The notes under the pieces are model-generated. The model worked only from the letters and a program-made list of their open reading frames with translations. It was not told the origin of the DNA and ran no database searches. Source: Plantactinospora sp. BC1 (lineage in GTDB: Bacteria; Actinomycetota; Actinomycetes; Mycobacteriales; Micromonosporaceae). From it: a DNA stretch of 64,000 nt. Shown here piece by piece: positions 55,926 to 64,000 of this stretch. The DNA lies in contig NZ_CP028158.1 in NCBI RefSeq assembly GCF_003030345.1, positions 3,410,001 to 3,474,000 of the forward strand, read 5' to 3'. Position 1 is the stretch's first letter, and each line of letters starts with the position of its first letter. The position numbers and the translations under genes are program-made.

Positions 55926-56558
55926 GTGGCACCGACGAAGCGTACCGGCGTCGTTCTGGCCGGCGCGGCGCTGGCCGCGTTGACGGCCTGCGCACCAGCC
56001 GGAACCACCCCGAACACCAGTGCCGCCGACAACGCGAAGCCGGCGGCGAACGCTGCCGCCGAGCCGACCGCCGAACCCACCGCCGAGCCGACCCCGCAGC
56101 CCGTCGAGGTGGCCGATGTGGACGTCACCGCCGGCCTGGTCGGCAAGCGGGTCCCCCGGATGGGTCAGGTGGTGACCGACGACAAGGGCTGGGTGCTCTA
56201 CCGCTTCGACCGGGACTCGGCGAAGCCGCCGAAGACGACCTGCGTTGGTGAGTGTGCCCGGGTGTGGCCGGCGGCGCTGACCAACAGCACGCCGGATCTC
56301 AAGGGCGTCGCCGCCGACAAGGTCGGCACGGTCCTCCGGCCCGACGGCACCCGGCAGATCACCATCGGCGGCTGGCCGGTGTACCGCTACATCGGTGACA
56401 AGAAGCCCGGACAGTGGAAGGGCCAGGGCGTCGGCGGTACCTGGTTCGTGGTGACCCCGACCGGGACCAAGAACCTGAGCTGCCTGCCGACCGGTACGCC
56501 GAAGCCGGTCGCCCCGCCGCCCGCCGAGGGCGAGGCACAGAGCGGGCCCAGCTACTGA
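55926..56558 (+). CDS. Lipoprotein with COG4315 repeats
   Basis: 210 residues, GTG start with GGAGG upstream. Lipobox LTAC with Cys22. After an Ala/Pro/Glu-rich linker (AEPTAEPTAEPT) come two copies of the secreted-lipoprotein repeat: LYRFDRDSAKPPKTTCVGEC with ARVWPA, and VYRYIGDKKPGQWKGQGVGG with TWFVV. Anchored on the outer face of the membrane. Such genes commonly follow ECF sigma/anti-sigma pairs in actinomycetes, suggesting it is a target or sensor partner. Confidence 0.88.
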   Translation: MAPTKRTGVVLAGAALAALTACAPAGTTPNTSAADNAKPAANAAAEPTAEPTAEPTPQPVEVADVDVTAGLVGKRVPRMGQVVTDDKGWVLYRFDRDSAKPPKTTCVGECARVWPAALTNSTPDLKGVAADKVGTVLRPDGTRQITIGGWPVYRYIGDKKPGQWKGQGVGGTWFVVTPTGTKNLSCLPTGTPKPVAPPPAEGEAQSGPSY

Positions 56559-56941
56559 CCGTCGATCCACGGGTGCTGCCCCACAGACCCGGCGGCCGGC
56601 CGTTGCCAGGGTAGGCGCGGTCGGTCGCCGCCGTGGTCCCGGACGCGACGCGCGGCAACCGTCGCTGTCCGGCTGCGACGCCGGCCCGGTCCGGGGCCGG
56701 CGTCGCGGCCTGTCCGGGCAGGCCCGACCGGCCACTGAGGAGGGTCACGCCGGCCACCGGCGCCCGGTTCCGGCGACCGGTCCGGCGGCGCCGCCGATGG
56801 TTAGCTCTCCGAAACATAATTTCCTTTTAAGTGGACCTCAAGAGATCCCTATCTTCTCTACCACGGTTTGACTCTCAGCCAACGCATTCCGTACGGTTTT
56901 TTTCGCACCGTTACCGGCTGAATATTCGGAAAGGCGGGAAG
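56559..56941. other. AT-rich region upstream of a small ORF
   Basis: 383 bp. Between about 56810 and 56940 the base composition drops well below the window average, with a run of seven T. It contains the promoter at 56868-56897 and no hairpin terminator that I could confirm. Confidence 0.55.
56868..56897 (+). promoter_or_regulatory. Putative promoter
   Basis: TTGACT (56868-56873), 18-bp spacer, TACGGT (56892-56897, fits TANNNT). It precedes the 69-codon ORF and the secreted protein gene. Confidence 0.6.
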
Positions 56942-57151
56942 ATGGAGACGATATACGCGTTGCCACGCGGCGACTACGATCGTCCCTCCGCTTCGCCGAT
57001 CTCCGTGGCCGGCGCCGCGCCCGGTGACCCCCGCCGGGTCGACAGCGCGCCGATCGCCGGCATCCGGGCCCGCCTCGTCGCCGGCCCGCCCAGCATCCCG
57101 CACCCGCCGAGGACCCTCCGGTCGTCGGCACCACCAGCCTGGTCCCGCTGA
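56942..57151 (+). CDS. Small hypothetical ORF (69 codons)
   Basis: ATG with AAAGG at usable spacing and a plausible promoter 45 bp upstream. The product begins METIYALPRGDYDRPSASPI and turns Pro/Arg/Ser-rich. No domain recognised. Could be a leader to the next gene, 45 bp downstream. Confidence 0.35.
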   Translation: METIYALPRGDYDRPSASPISVAGAAPGDPRRVDSAPIAGIRARLVAGPPSIPHPPRTLRSSAPPAWSR

Positions 57152-57196
57152 AATCCGACCTCGCTGACCAATCCTCTAAGGAAGAGGTGGCACCAC

Positions 57197-58192
57197 GTGA
57201 AGAACACCCCCGTCCGCTCCTCACGGCGGCGCTCGAACCGACCACCACGCAACAAGCGCCTGATCGCCGTGCTGGCCACGCTGGGCGTGTTCGGCGCGAT
57301 CGTCACGGTCACCCAGGTCTCGAACGCCGGCACCTGGGGCCGCAACCGGCCCTCCGCGGCCAAGCCCTGCCCGACCGCACCGGCGCCGGCGACCAGCGCG
57401 CCGTCGACCAGCGCGCCGAGCGGCGCCCCGGGCACGGCGAACCCGTCCTCCTCGGCCGCCGCCGAGGGCCCGGGCACGGCGGCGAAGCCGCAGACCCGGT
57501 CGTACCACGACCACGGTGCCGTGCAGCACCCCGGTGACGGGCAGGAGCCGGGCACCCTGGCCCAGCGCGGCCGGCCGGGCGGTGGCGGCGCCAACTGCAC
57601 CCCGAGCCCGGGCACCAGCAGCAGCTCCGCGCCGGGCAACCCGGCCGCGCTGGAGCCGCTCGGCGCGGACTGCTCGGACAGCGATCTCCAGACGCACGAC
57701 GGTTTCCAGAACGGTCCCCGCTGCGTCGGCACCGCGTTCGGTGAGGTCGGCGCCCCGGAGCAGAACCCGTCTCTGCTGATCACCCAGGCGCCGAACTCGG
57801 TCCGGGTCAACCAGCAGTTCACGCTCCAGGTCAGCACCCGCAACCTGGTCCGGGACCGGTTCCTGCCGGCCGGGCAGGGTGGCTACTACAAGGAGAGCTC
57901 CTTCCTCACCGAGGAGGGCCTGGTCCGCGGCCACTTCCACTCCGCCTGCCGGATGCTGGGCAGCAGCCGCTCCGCGCCGGACCCGGCGCCGGTCCCGGCG
58001 TTCTTCGTGGCCACCGAGGACGGCCGGGGCGGTGCCCGGCCGGACACCGTCACGGTGACCGTGCCCGGGCTCACCCAGCGGGGTACCGCGCAGTGCGCCG
58101 TGTGGGCCGGTGACGGCTCGCACCGGATCCCGATGATGACCCGCGCCAACCAGGTGCCGGCCTTCGACGTAGTGCGGATCACCGTCAGGTGA
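57197..58192 (+). CDS. Secreted Cys-containing protein of unknown function
   Basis: 331 residues, GTG start after GAGGTG. A basic n-region (RSSRRRSNRPPRNKR) and hydrophobic LIAVLATLGVFGAIVTVTQV form a signal peptide or anchor. A Pro/Ser/Gly-rich linker (about 50-150) precedes a C-terminal domain with four cysteines and SVRVNQQFTLQVSTRNLVRD, LVRGHFHSACRML and TVTVPGLTQRGTAQCAVW. Similar secreted proteins occur in Streptomyces; function is unknown. Confidence 0.75.
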   Translation: MKNTPVRSSRRRSNRPPRNKRLIAVLATLGVFGAIVTVTQVSNAGTWGRNRPSAAKPCPTAPAPATSAPSTSAPSGAPGTANPSSSAAAEGPGTAAKPQTRSYHDHGAVQHPGDGQEPGTLAQRGRPGGGGANCTPSPGTSSSSAPGNPAALEPLGADCSDSDLQTHDGFQNGPRCVGTAFGEVGAPEQNPSLLITQAPNSVRVNQQFTLQVSTRNLVRDRFLPAGQGGYYKESSFLTEEGLVRGHFHSACRMLGSSRSAPDPAPVPAFFVATEDGRGGARPDTVTVTVPGLTQRGTAQCAVWAGDGSHRIPMMTRANQVPAFDVVRITVR

Positions 58193-58495
58193 TCCCGGCC
58201 GGCTCGGGCCGGCCGGCGGCCGAAGCGGTGAAACGCTCCCGCCACATCCCGCACCACCGGCGGCAACTGGTCCCCAACCCCCGCCGCCAGCAGGGAAGTC
58301 CGACGACGAGAGACCGAGAGGAGGAGGACCGGCTCGGACCCACCTGACACCGCTTGAGGCCGGACGGCACCGGAACGCGCACGGGCGTTCCGGTGCCGTC
58401 CCGTCGTGGGCCCGGTCCGCGCCCACTCCCCGGGCCCGGCACCCCCACCGGCCCGCCGTTGCGGGCTGCCCGGTCCCGCGTGGCAGAGTGTCCGG
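58193..58495. other. Intergenic region with strong terminator
   Basis: 303 bp. Holds a short GC hairpin right after the stop (58195-58212) and the 16-bp hairpin at 58363-58400; otherwise nothing recognisable. Confidence 0.6.
58363..58400 (+). terminator. Terminator-like hairpin
   Basis: A perfect 16-bp stem (58363-58378 with 58385-58400), 6-nt loop, no T-tract, 170 bp after the secreted protein gene. Confidence 0.65.
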
Positions 58496-59416
58496 GTGAC
58501 CGCCACCGGGCCGACCGCGAGCCGGCTGCTGCGCCCGCCGCAGCACTACCACCTGGAAGGCTCGGTCGGGTCGCTGGCGATGGGGGTGCACGACCCCTGC
58601 GCCCGGTTCGTCGACGGCACCTTCTGGTGGGCCAGCCGTACCCCGGACGGGCCGGGGACGCTGGCGCTGCGCCGGGTCGGCGGTGACCTGGTCGCCGACG
58701 GCTACGGGCCGGGCGGTGGCTGGGTGGTGGACCGGGCCGACGCCGTGGCCGGGTTCCGCGACGACCTGACCGGCTTCGACCGGCTCGCCGCCGGGCACCC
58801 GCTGGTGGGGCGGCTCGCCAGCACCCACCGGGGGCTGCGGCTACCGGCCACCGGGCAGATCTTCCCCCGGCTGCTGCGGGCGATCCTGGAGCAGAAGGTC
58901 ACCGGCAAGGAGGCGTTCCGGGCGTACTCGGCGACGGTGCGCCGGTTCGGCGTACCGGCCCCCGGGCCGCTGCCCCGGCTCTGGGTCCCGCCCGAGCCGG
59001 CGGTGATCGCCGGTCAGCCGTACTGGGTGTTCCACCCGTTCGGGGTGGAGCAGCGGCGGGCGGAGACGCTGCGCCGGGCGGCGGCCGAGGCGGACCGGCT
59101 GGAGCGGTGCGCCGACCCGGTCGAGGCGACCCGCCGGCTCACCGCCATCGTCGGGATCGGCCCGTGGACGGCCGCCGAGGTGGTCCGGATCGCCTTCGGG
59201 GACCCGGACGCGGTGAGCGTCGGCGACTACCACATCCCGAACATGGTCGCCTGGGCGCTGGCCGGCGAGGTACGCGGCGACGACGCCCGGATGCTGGCCC
59301 TGCTGGAGCCGTTCCGGGGCCACCGTGGGCGGGTCTGCCGGCTGCTGGAGGCCGGTGGCCACCACGCGCCCCGGTTCGGTCCACGGATGCCGCTCCGCTC
59401 CTTCGCCCGGTTCTGA
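58496..59416 (+). CDS. AlkA-type DNA-3-methyladenine glycosylase
   Basis: 306 residues from a GTG at 58496. HhH-GPD superfamily: LLRAILEQKVTGKEAFRAYS then the helix-hairpin-helix and catalytic Asp region IVGIGPWTAAEVVRIAFGDP with VSVGDYHIPN. It removes alkylated bases. No Shine-Dalgarno; CAGAGT (58483-58488) 7 nt upstream may be a -10 of a leaderless transcript. Confidence 0.85.
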   Translation: MTATGPTASRLLRPPQHYHLEGSVGSLAMGVHDPCARFVDGTFWWASRTPDGPGTLALRRVGGDLVADGYGPGGGWVVDRADAVAGFRDDLTGFDRLAAGHPLVGRLASTHRGLRLPATGQIFPRLLRAILEQKVTGKEAFRAYSATVRRFGVPAPGPLPRLWVPPEPAVIAGQPYWVFHPFGVEQRRAETLRRAAAEADRLERCADPVEATRRLTAIVGIGPWTAAEVVRIAFGDPDAVSVGDYHIPNMVAWALAGEVRGDDARMLALLEPFRGHRGRVCRLLEAGGHHAPRFGPRMPLRSFARF

Positions 59417-59476
59417 CCGCCGCACCGAGAGGTTCACCGGAGCGGACCCCCGCTGGCCCGCCGACCGCCGTTGCGG

Positions 59477-59977
59477 TCAGCGGGCGGCCAGCCGGCGGAG
59501 CACCGAGGCGCAGCGCCAGGCGTACCCGCGCTGGAAGAGCGGCAACAGCGGACCGGCGGCGAGGGCGAGCGGACCGGCCGGCCGGCTGAAGGCGGTGACG
59601 GTGAACCGGACCCCGCCGTCGTCGAGGCGCTCCACCAGGAACGCCTCCTCGCCCCGTACCGGGTGTCCCGGCAGGGTGCCGTAGCCGAAGCCGGCCCGGT
59701 GGTCGTCGCGTACCGCCCAGACCACCTCGCAGGGCGCGGACAGCCGCAGCCGGCCCAGCCCGAGCCCGGCGGTGACCGTGCAGCCCGGCTCGGCCCGGGG
59801 CGCGCTGGCGTCGATCCGCACTCCCATCGCCCGGTGCATCCGCCAGGTGAGCACCGCCTCGCCGGCCGACTCGAACGCGCCCGCCGGCAGGGCGGCGCGG
59901 TAGCGCAGGTGCCGGTACCCGGGCGGCAGCCGGCCGGTGCCGGTGGCGCCGACCTCCGGATAGGTCAGTCCGGGCAT
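59477..59977 (-). CDS. DUF1990 family protein
   Basis: 166 residues from the ATG at 59977 (AGGAGGGCCAGG upstream). DUF1990 signs: LTYPEVGATGTGRLPPGYRH near the N-terminus, FGYGTLPGHPVRGEEAFLVE and TAFSRPAGPLALAAGPLLPL. Cytosolic, function unknown; convergent with the glycosylase gene. Confidence 0.85.
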   Translation of the reverse strand: MPGLTYPEVGATGTGRLPPGYRHLRYRAALPAGAFESAGEAVLTWRMHRAMGVRIDASAPRAEPGCTVTAGLGLGRLRLSAPCEVVWAVRDDHRAGFGYGTLPGHPVRGEEAFLVERLDDGGVRFTVTAFSRPAGPLALAAGPLLPLFQRGYAWRCASVLRRLAAR

Positions 59978-60109
59978 CGCCTGGCCCTCCTCCCCGGGGG
60001 ACCCCGCCGGGCGCCACGGATACGGCGTCGGTCCGTTCGGCAGCCTAACCGGTGGGACGCCCGCCGGCCGGGGTGGTCGGGCCCGGGGCGGAGCTGGTTG
60101 CCTGCGGGG

Positions 60110-60814
60110 ATGTCCTCGCCGCAGCATCCCCTGCCGGAGACCACCGCCACGCCCGGCCCGATCGTCGTGCGACGGGCGACGGTGGCCGACGCCGGCGAGA
60201 TCCTCACCGTGCAGCGGGCCGCCTATCTGAGCGAGGCGCAGCGCTACGCCGATCCGTCGCTGCCGCCGCTCACCGAGACGCTGGCCGAGATCCGGGCCGT
60301 ACTCGCGCGGCCGCCCGGGACCGGCGTGGTGCTGGTCGCCCGGCTCGGTACCCGGCTCGTCGGTGCCGTCCGGGCCCGGTTCCAGGACCGGACCGGGCTG
60401 ATCGGCCGGCTCGCCGTCGCCCCCGACCTCCAGGGCCGGGGAATCGGCGGCCGGTTGCTGCACGCGGTCGAGGCCGCCTGCCCGGACCGGGTACACCGGT
60501 TCGAGCTGTTCACCGGCGCCGACAGCGAGGAGAACCTGCGGCTGTACCGCCGGCACGGGTACCTCGACTACGCGCACCGGCCGCTGGACACCGGCCCCGG
60601 ACTGGTCTATCTGGAGAAGTACCGCCGCCCCGCCGACGGTTCAGCCGGCCACCGAGAGCAGCGCCTCGGCGACGGTGGTACGGCTGTTCAGCACGGTCCG
60701 GCCGGTCCGGTGCGTGGCCACCAGCCCGGCGGCCCGGAGCACGGCGAGGTGCTGCGAGACGCCCCCGGCCGAGAGCCCGGTACGCCGGGCCAGTTCGGTG
60801 GTGGAGACCGGTGA
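60110..60814 (+). CDS. GNAT acetyltransferase
   Basis: 234 residues from the ATG at 60110. Acetyl-CoA motif RLAVAPDLQGRGIGGRLLHA and C-terminal ENLRLYRRHGYLDY are classical. The conserved fold ends near residue 180 (VYLEKYRR); the last about 55 residues are read from the strand opposite the ArsR-type gene and look non-natural (Gly/Pro/Gln/His-rich), since no in-frame stop occurs before 60814. Confidence 0.8.
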   Translation: MSSPQHPLPETTATPGPIVVRRATVADAGEILTVQRAAYLSEAQRYADPSLPPLTETLAEIRAVLARPPGTGVVLVARLGTRLVGAVRARFQDRTGLIGRLAVAPDLQGRGIGGRLLHAVEAACPDRVHRFELFTGADSEENLRLYRRHGYLDYAHRPLDTGPGLVYLEKYRRPADGSAGHREQRLGDGGTAVQHGPAGPVRGHQPGGPEHGEVLRDAPGREPGTPGQFGGGDR

Positions 60815-61657
60815 GCGCATCTCGGCGAGTACCCGGGCCCGGCCCCGGCCGAGTACCGCCACCAGGCTGTCGGGTGCCTGTCGGGGCGTCTCCCAGAGCG
60901 TGGCGATGCCCCGGGCCGGGTACGCGAGCTGCGGCGCCGGGCCGGCCGCGACGCTGGCCACCGAGGGCCAGACGAAGACGGACGGGATCAGCACCAGCCC
61001 GTTGCCGTCCGGCACGTCGGCGGCGGTGCAGTGCTGCTGGGCGATGGCCAGCGTCTCCCCCTCCCAGCGGACCTGCCGGTGCAGGTCGTTGAGGAGTCCG
61101 GCGGCGCCGTCGGCGGCGAGCCGCCGGGCCCGGTGGTGCACCTCGGCGTCGAGCAGCAGGCGGATCCGGGCCCAGTCCGGTGCGAGCGCGATCCGCCAGT
61201 ACCGGACGATCTCGTCGGCGAGCCGGCGCAGCCCGTCGGCCGGGTCGGCGTGCAGGTGGCGTACTGCCGGGGCGTCCCGGCCGGGGTAGCCGTCGAGGTC
61301 CGCCCGGACCACCTCGGCCGGGGTGGCGAGCAGCGTGGCGAGTTCGGTGTCGAGGTCCGGGGTGAGTCCCTCGGGTGCCGGGGTGAGGAAGTCGGGCAGG
61401 TAGTGCGGCCGGGCCGGGATCAACTGCCAGAGCAGCCCACCGGCTGTCCCGGCACCACCCGGCCCGAGCGGCCCGGTCAGGGCAGGGATCAGGCCGGCGT
61501 CGACGAGCCGGGGACGTACCCGGGTCGCCCAGGGCAGGTGCACGGCGTGGTCGCCGGCGTCGCGCAGCACCCGGACGCTTGTCGCGACCTCCCAGAGGCA
61601 GGAGACCGCGAAGCGGATCCGGGCGACGGCACCGCCCGGCAGACCGATGGAGACCAC
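60641..61657 (-). CDS. ArsR-type winged-helix regulator with DUF5937-like N-domain
   Basis: 338 residues, GTG start with GAGAGG upstream. The DNA-binding domain is at the C-terminus (RSPVSTTELARRTGLSAGGV, SQHLAVLRAAGLV), preceded by a long domain of the type seen in actinomycete DUF5937 regulators. Its 3' end overlaps the convergent GNAT gene by 174 bp. Divergent from the ICL-family gene. Confidence 0.85.
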   Translation of the reverse strand: MVSIGLPGGAVARIRFAVSCLWEVATSVRVLRDAGDHAVHLPWATRVRPRLVDAGLIPALTGPLGPGGAGTAGGLLWQLIPARPHYLPDFLTPAPEGLTPDLDTELATLLATPAEVVRADLDGYPGRDAPAVRHLHADPADGLRRLADEIVRYWRIALAPDWARIRLLLDAEVHHRARRLAADGAAGLLNDLHRQVRWEGETLAIAQQHCTAADVPDGNGLVLIPSVFVWPSVASVAAGPAPQLAYPARGIATLWETPRQAPDSLVAVLGRGRARVLAEMRSPVSTTELARRTGLSAGGVSQHLAVLRAAGLVATHRTGRTVLNSRTTVAEALLSVAG

Positions 61658-61669
61658 GTCGACCTCTCG

Positions 61670-61687
61670 TTTTAGGCAGAACTGAAA
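61670..61687. promoter_or_regulatory. Candidate operator in divergent promoter region
   Basis: TTTTAGGCAGAACTGAAA, an imperfect inverted repeat (TTTTAG / CTGAAA), 13 bp upstream of the ArsR-type gene start. The surrounding 30 bp are AT-rich, fitting a shared promoter. Confidence 0.4.
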
Positions 61688-61726
61688 GAATACGGCGACC
61701 GGTGCGGGCGGCGGAGACTACCGACC

Positions 61727-62545
61727 ATGAGTGATCAACGTCTTCGCGCCGAACTGTTCCGTTCCCTGCACGTCCCCGCCGACCCGGTGGTCCTGGTCAA
61801 CGCGTGGGACGCGGCGAGCGCCCGGATCGTGGCGGCGGCCGGTGCGCGGGCCGTCGCGACGACCAGCGCCGGGGTGGCGTGGAGCCTCGGCACCCCGGAC
61901 GGCGACGTCCTCGGCCGGGAGCCGGCGACCGAACTCGTCCGGCGGGTCGCCTCGGCGGTCCCGGTGCCGGTCACCGCCGACATCGAGTCCGGTTTCGGGG
62001 CCACTGCGGAGCAGGTCGCCGAGACCGTCCGTGGGGTGCTGGCCGCCGGCGCGGTCGGGGTGAACCTGGAGGACGCGGCGCCGGGCGGCGGGCCGGGGCT
62101 GCGCGAGGTCGCCGACCAGTCGGCCCGGCTGGCCGCCGCCCGGGCCGTCGCGGACGAGGTCGGGATTCCGCTGTACGTCAACGCCCGGATCGACACCTTC
62201 CTGCGGGGTACCGGCGGGGTGCCGGAGACCCTCGACCGGGCGGCCCACTATCTGCGGGCCGGTGCCGACGGGATCTTCGTGCCCGGGGTGGTCGACCCGG
62301 AGACGGTGGCGGCACTGGTCGCCGGCATTCCGGCACCGCTGAACATCCTCGCCGGTCCCGGCGCGCCGGCCGTACCCGAGCTGGCCCGGCTCGGGGTGGC
62401 CCGGGTCAGCCTCGGCTCGGCGGTGGCCGAGGCGGCGTACGCGGTGGTCCGGCGGGCCGCCGAGGAGGCGTACGGGTCGGGCGGCTACGACGCCCTCGCC
62501 GGTGCCCTGGACTACGGGGCGGTCAACGAGCTGATGCGCCGCTGA
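61727..62545 (+). CDS. Isocitrate lyase / PEP mutase family protein
   Basis: 272 residues. (beta/alpha)8 lyase signs: LVNAWDAASARIVAAAGARA, TTSAGVAWSLG, VTADIESGFG, GVNLEDAA, and ADGIFVPGVVDPETVAAL. The catalytic loop Cys of isocitrate lyase (KKCGH) is absent, placing it with PEP mutase/oxaloacetase-like enzymes; the C-C or P-C substrate is unknown. Possibly controlled by the divergent ArsR-type regulator. Confidence 0.88.
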   Translation: MSDQRLRAELFRSLHVPADPVVLVNAWDAASARIVAAAGARAVATTSAGVAWSLGTPDGDVLGREPATELVRRVASAVPVPVTADIESGFGATAEQVAETVRGVLAAGAVGVNLEDAAPGGGPGLREVADQSARLAAARAVADEVGIPLYVNARIDTFLRGTGGVPETLDRAAHYLRAGADGIFVPGVVDPETVAALVAGIPAPLNILAGPGAPAVPELARLGVARVSLGSAVAEAAYAVVRRAAEEAYGSGGYDALAGALDYGAVNELMRR

Positions 62546-62636
62546 CCCCCGCAGCGATCCCGTGCCGGCGGGGTCGGGCGCGGGTTCGCCGAGGTTCGGC
62601 GGTGGATCCGGGGAGAGTTTGGGGAACGATGGTGGA

Positions 62637-63701
62637 ATGTCGAACACCGCAGAGGGCAGCAGGGCGAGCGGCGGCGGCAACGCCACCGACGGCAGCTACG
62701 TCAACCCGGGTGGGGAGTTCACCCGGGACCAGCGCTACATCGCGACCCGGATCACCGCCGACGGGCGGGACGGCTATCCGGTGGAGCCGGGCCGGTACCG
62801 GCTGGTGGTGAGCCGGGCCTGTCCGTGGGCCAACCGGGTGATCATCGTCCGTCGGCTGCTCGGGCTGGAGGACGTGCTGTCGATGGGGATCGCCGGGCCG
62901 ACCCACGACGCCCGGAGCTGGACGTTCGACCTCAATCCGGGCGGCCGGGACCCGGTGCTCGGCATCGAGCGGCTCCAGGAGGCGTTCTTCGCCCGGTTCC
63001 CCGGTTACGAGCGCGGGATCACGGTGCCGGCGATCGTGGACGTGCCGACCGGGCAGGTGGTGACGAACGACTTCGCCCAGATGACCCTCGACCTGTCGAC
63101 GCAGTGGCGGGCGTACCACCGGTCCGGTGCGCCCGACCTCTATCCGGAGGCGCTGCGCGAGGAGATCGACGAGGTGAACGGCGTCGTCTTCGCCGACGTC
63201 AACAACGGGGTCTACCGGTGTGGTTTCGCCGGCAGCCAGCAGGCGTACGAGAAGGCGTACCGGCGGCTCTTCGACCGGCTGGACTGGCTCTCCGCCCGGC
63301 TGGAGGGGCAGCGCTACCTGGTCGGGGAGACGATCACCGAGGCGGACGTGAGGCTCTTCACCACGCTGGTCCGGTTCGACGCGGTCTACCACGGGCACTT
63401 CAAGTGCAACCGGCAGAAGCTCTCCGAGCAGCCGGTGCTCTGGGCGTACGCCCGGGATCTGTTCAGCACGCCCGGCTTCGGTGACACCATCGACTTCGAC
63501 CACATCAAGCGGCACTACTACGAGGTGCACCGGGACATCAACCCGACCGGGATCGTGCCGGCCGGGCCGGACCTGCGGAACTGGTTGGAGCCGCACGGCC
63601 GGGAGGCGCTCGGTGGCCGCCCGTTCGGGGACGGTACCCCGCCGCCACCGCCGCCGGCCGACGAGACCGTACCGGCCGGGCACACCCCGCTGGCCGGCTG
63701 A
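62637..63701 (+). CDS. Glutathionyl-hydroquinone reductase (YqjG/ECM4) homologue
   Basis: 354 residues from the ATG at 62637. N-terminal thioredoxin fold with active-site SRACPWANRV; then DDFAQMTLDLS-like segment, NNGVYRCGFAGSQQAYEKA and RYLVGETITEADVRLFTTLV, all typical of Xi-class glutathione transferases. Actinobacteria make mycothiol instead of glutathione, so the thiol partner is probably mycothiol; this is inference. The tail is Pro-rich (PPPPPPADE). A strong terminator follows. Confidence 0.92.
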   Translation: MSNTAEGSRASGGGNATDGSYVNPGGEFTRDQRYIATRITADGRDGYPVEPGRYRLVVSRACPWANRVIIVRRLLGLEDVLSMGIAGPTHDARSWTFDLNPGGRDPVLGIERLQEAFFARFPGYERGITVPAIVDVPTGQVVTNDFAQMTLDLSTQWRAYHRSGAPDLYPEALREEIDEVNGVVFADVNNGVYRCGFAGSQQAYEKAYRRLFDRLDWLSARLEGQRYLVGETITEADVRLFTTLVRFDAVYHGHFKCNRQKLSEQPVLWAYARDLFSTPGFGDTIDFDHIKRHYYEVHRDINPTGIVPAGPDLRNWLEPHGREALGGRPFGDGTPPPPPPADETVPAGHTPLAG

Positions 63702-63707
63702 ATCGTC

Positions 63708-63756
63708 AGGAAGGGCCCCCGCCTGTGCCGTAAGCGACAGGCGGGGGCCCTTCCTT
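63708..63756 (+). terminator. Strong terminator after the reductase gene
   Basis: A 19-bp stem (63708-63726 with 63737-63755) around a 10-nt loop; short T content in the second arm's end (TTCCTT). Confidence 0.85.
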
Positions 63757-63855
63757 GCCGGCGAACCGACTCCGGTGGCCTGGGTGAAATGAGAGGATTG
63801 TCGGTGGTTGCCGGTCGAGCGGTCGGTACCGGCCGGAGCGGCGAACGGGGGCGGC

Positions 63856-64000
63856 ATGGCGAGCAAGGAAGCGGTGCTGCGCCTGGTCGGCCTGGGCCGG
63901 AGCTACCAGGAGATCGGCGCCGAGCTGGGCATCCCGGCCGGACAGGCGTACCTGGTCGGCACCGGGCTCCCGGCCGACGGCGGCGGCACGGTGACGAGGG
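63856..64000 (+). CDS. Unidentified gene, 5' end only
   Basis: 48 codons to the window edge, ATG start. The visible part contains a small helix-turn-helix-like segment (VLRLVGLGRSYQEIGAELGI, PAGQAYLVGTG). Its function cannot be assigned from this fragment. Confidence 0.55.
   Translation, partial: MASKEAVLRLVGLGRSYQEIGAELGIPAGQAYLVGTGLPADGGGTVTR

Overview
The window is very GC-rich, with many GTG starts, frequent ATGA/GTGA gene overlaps and typical actinobacterial families (WhiB7, mycoredoxin, AdnAB-type helicase-nucleases, DUF5753 XRE regulator, CebR-type sugar operon). It looks like chromosomal DNA of a filamentous actinomycete, most likely Micromonosporaceae; this is inferred from gene content, not from a search. 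No plasmid, prophage or biosynthetic cluster is evident.

Left part (1-28,000): a housekeeping and genome-maintenance block. The order DUF2342 protein, ThiF/cyclodehydratase-like protein, ABC1 kinase, whiB7, uvrD2, mycoredoxin, nudC, adnB, adnA matches my memory of Mycobacterium tuberculosis Rv3195-Rv3202c, so it is probably old. Inserted in it are an MFS exporter, an XRE regulator, an M16 peptidase pair, a DEAD-box helicase and a cold-shock gene. The whiB7 leader carries two small ORFs with good ribosome-binding sites and a terminator hairpin, a typical attenuation layout. A cluster of three DnaA-box-like 9-mers sits at 3131-3193.

Middle part (28,000-44,800): a cellulose/cellobiose module. 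It has a secreted multidomain GH9 cellulase (28318-31326) and a cebR-bglC-cebG-cebF-cebE cluster (38486-44466). The two are linked by 14-bp CebR-type palindromes at 31504, 44682 and 44735. Between them lie an aldehyde dehydrogenase, two ACT-domain proteins (one fused to GNAT with a repetitive tail) and an APH-kinase/acyl-CoA dehydrogenase pair. A decayed IS481-type end lies at about 28130-28233.

Right part (44,900-64,000): a pRiA4b ORF-3-type protein faces a tiny Cys-rich ORF coupled to a RibD-like reductase. Next comes the most striking unit, a tightly overlapping herA-sbcD-sbcC-nurA operon (46708-53078), an archaeal-style DNA-end-resection set in an actinobacterium that also carries AdnAB. 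It is followed by a spermidine-synthase-like protein, an ECF sigma/anti-sigma/lipoprotein module (with a TTA codon in the sigma gene), a secreted protein, an AlkA-type glycosylase, DUF1990, GNAT and ArsR-type genes, a PEP-mutase/ICL family enzyme, a glutathionyl-hydroquinone-reductase homologue and the 5' end of an unidentified gene.
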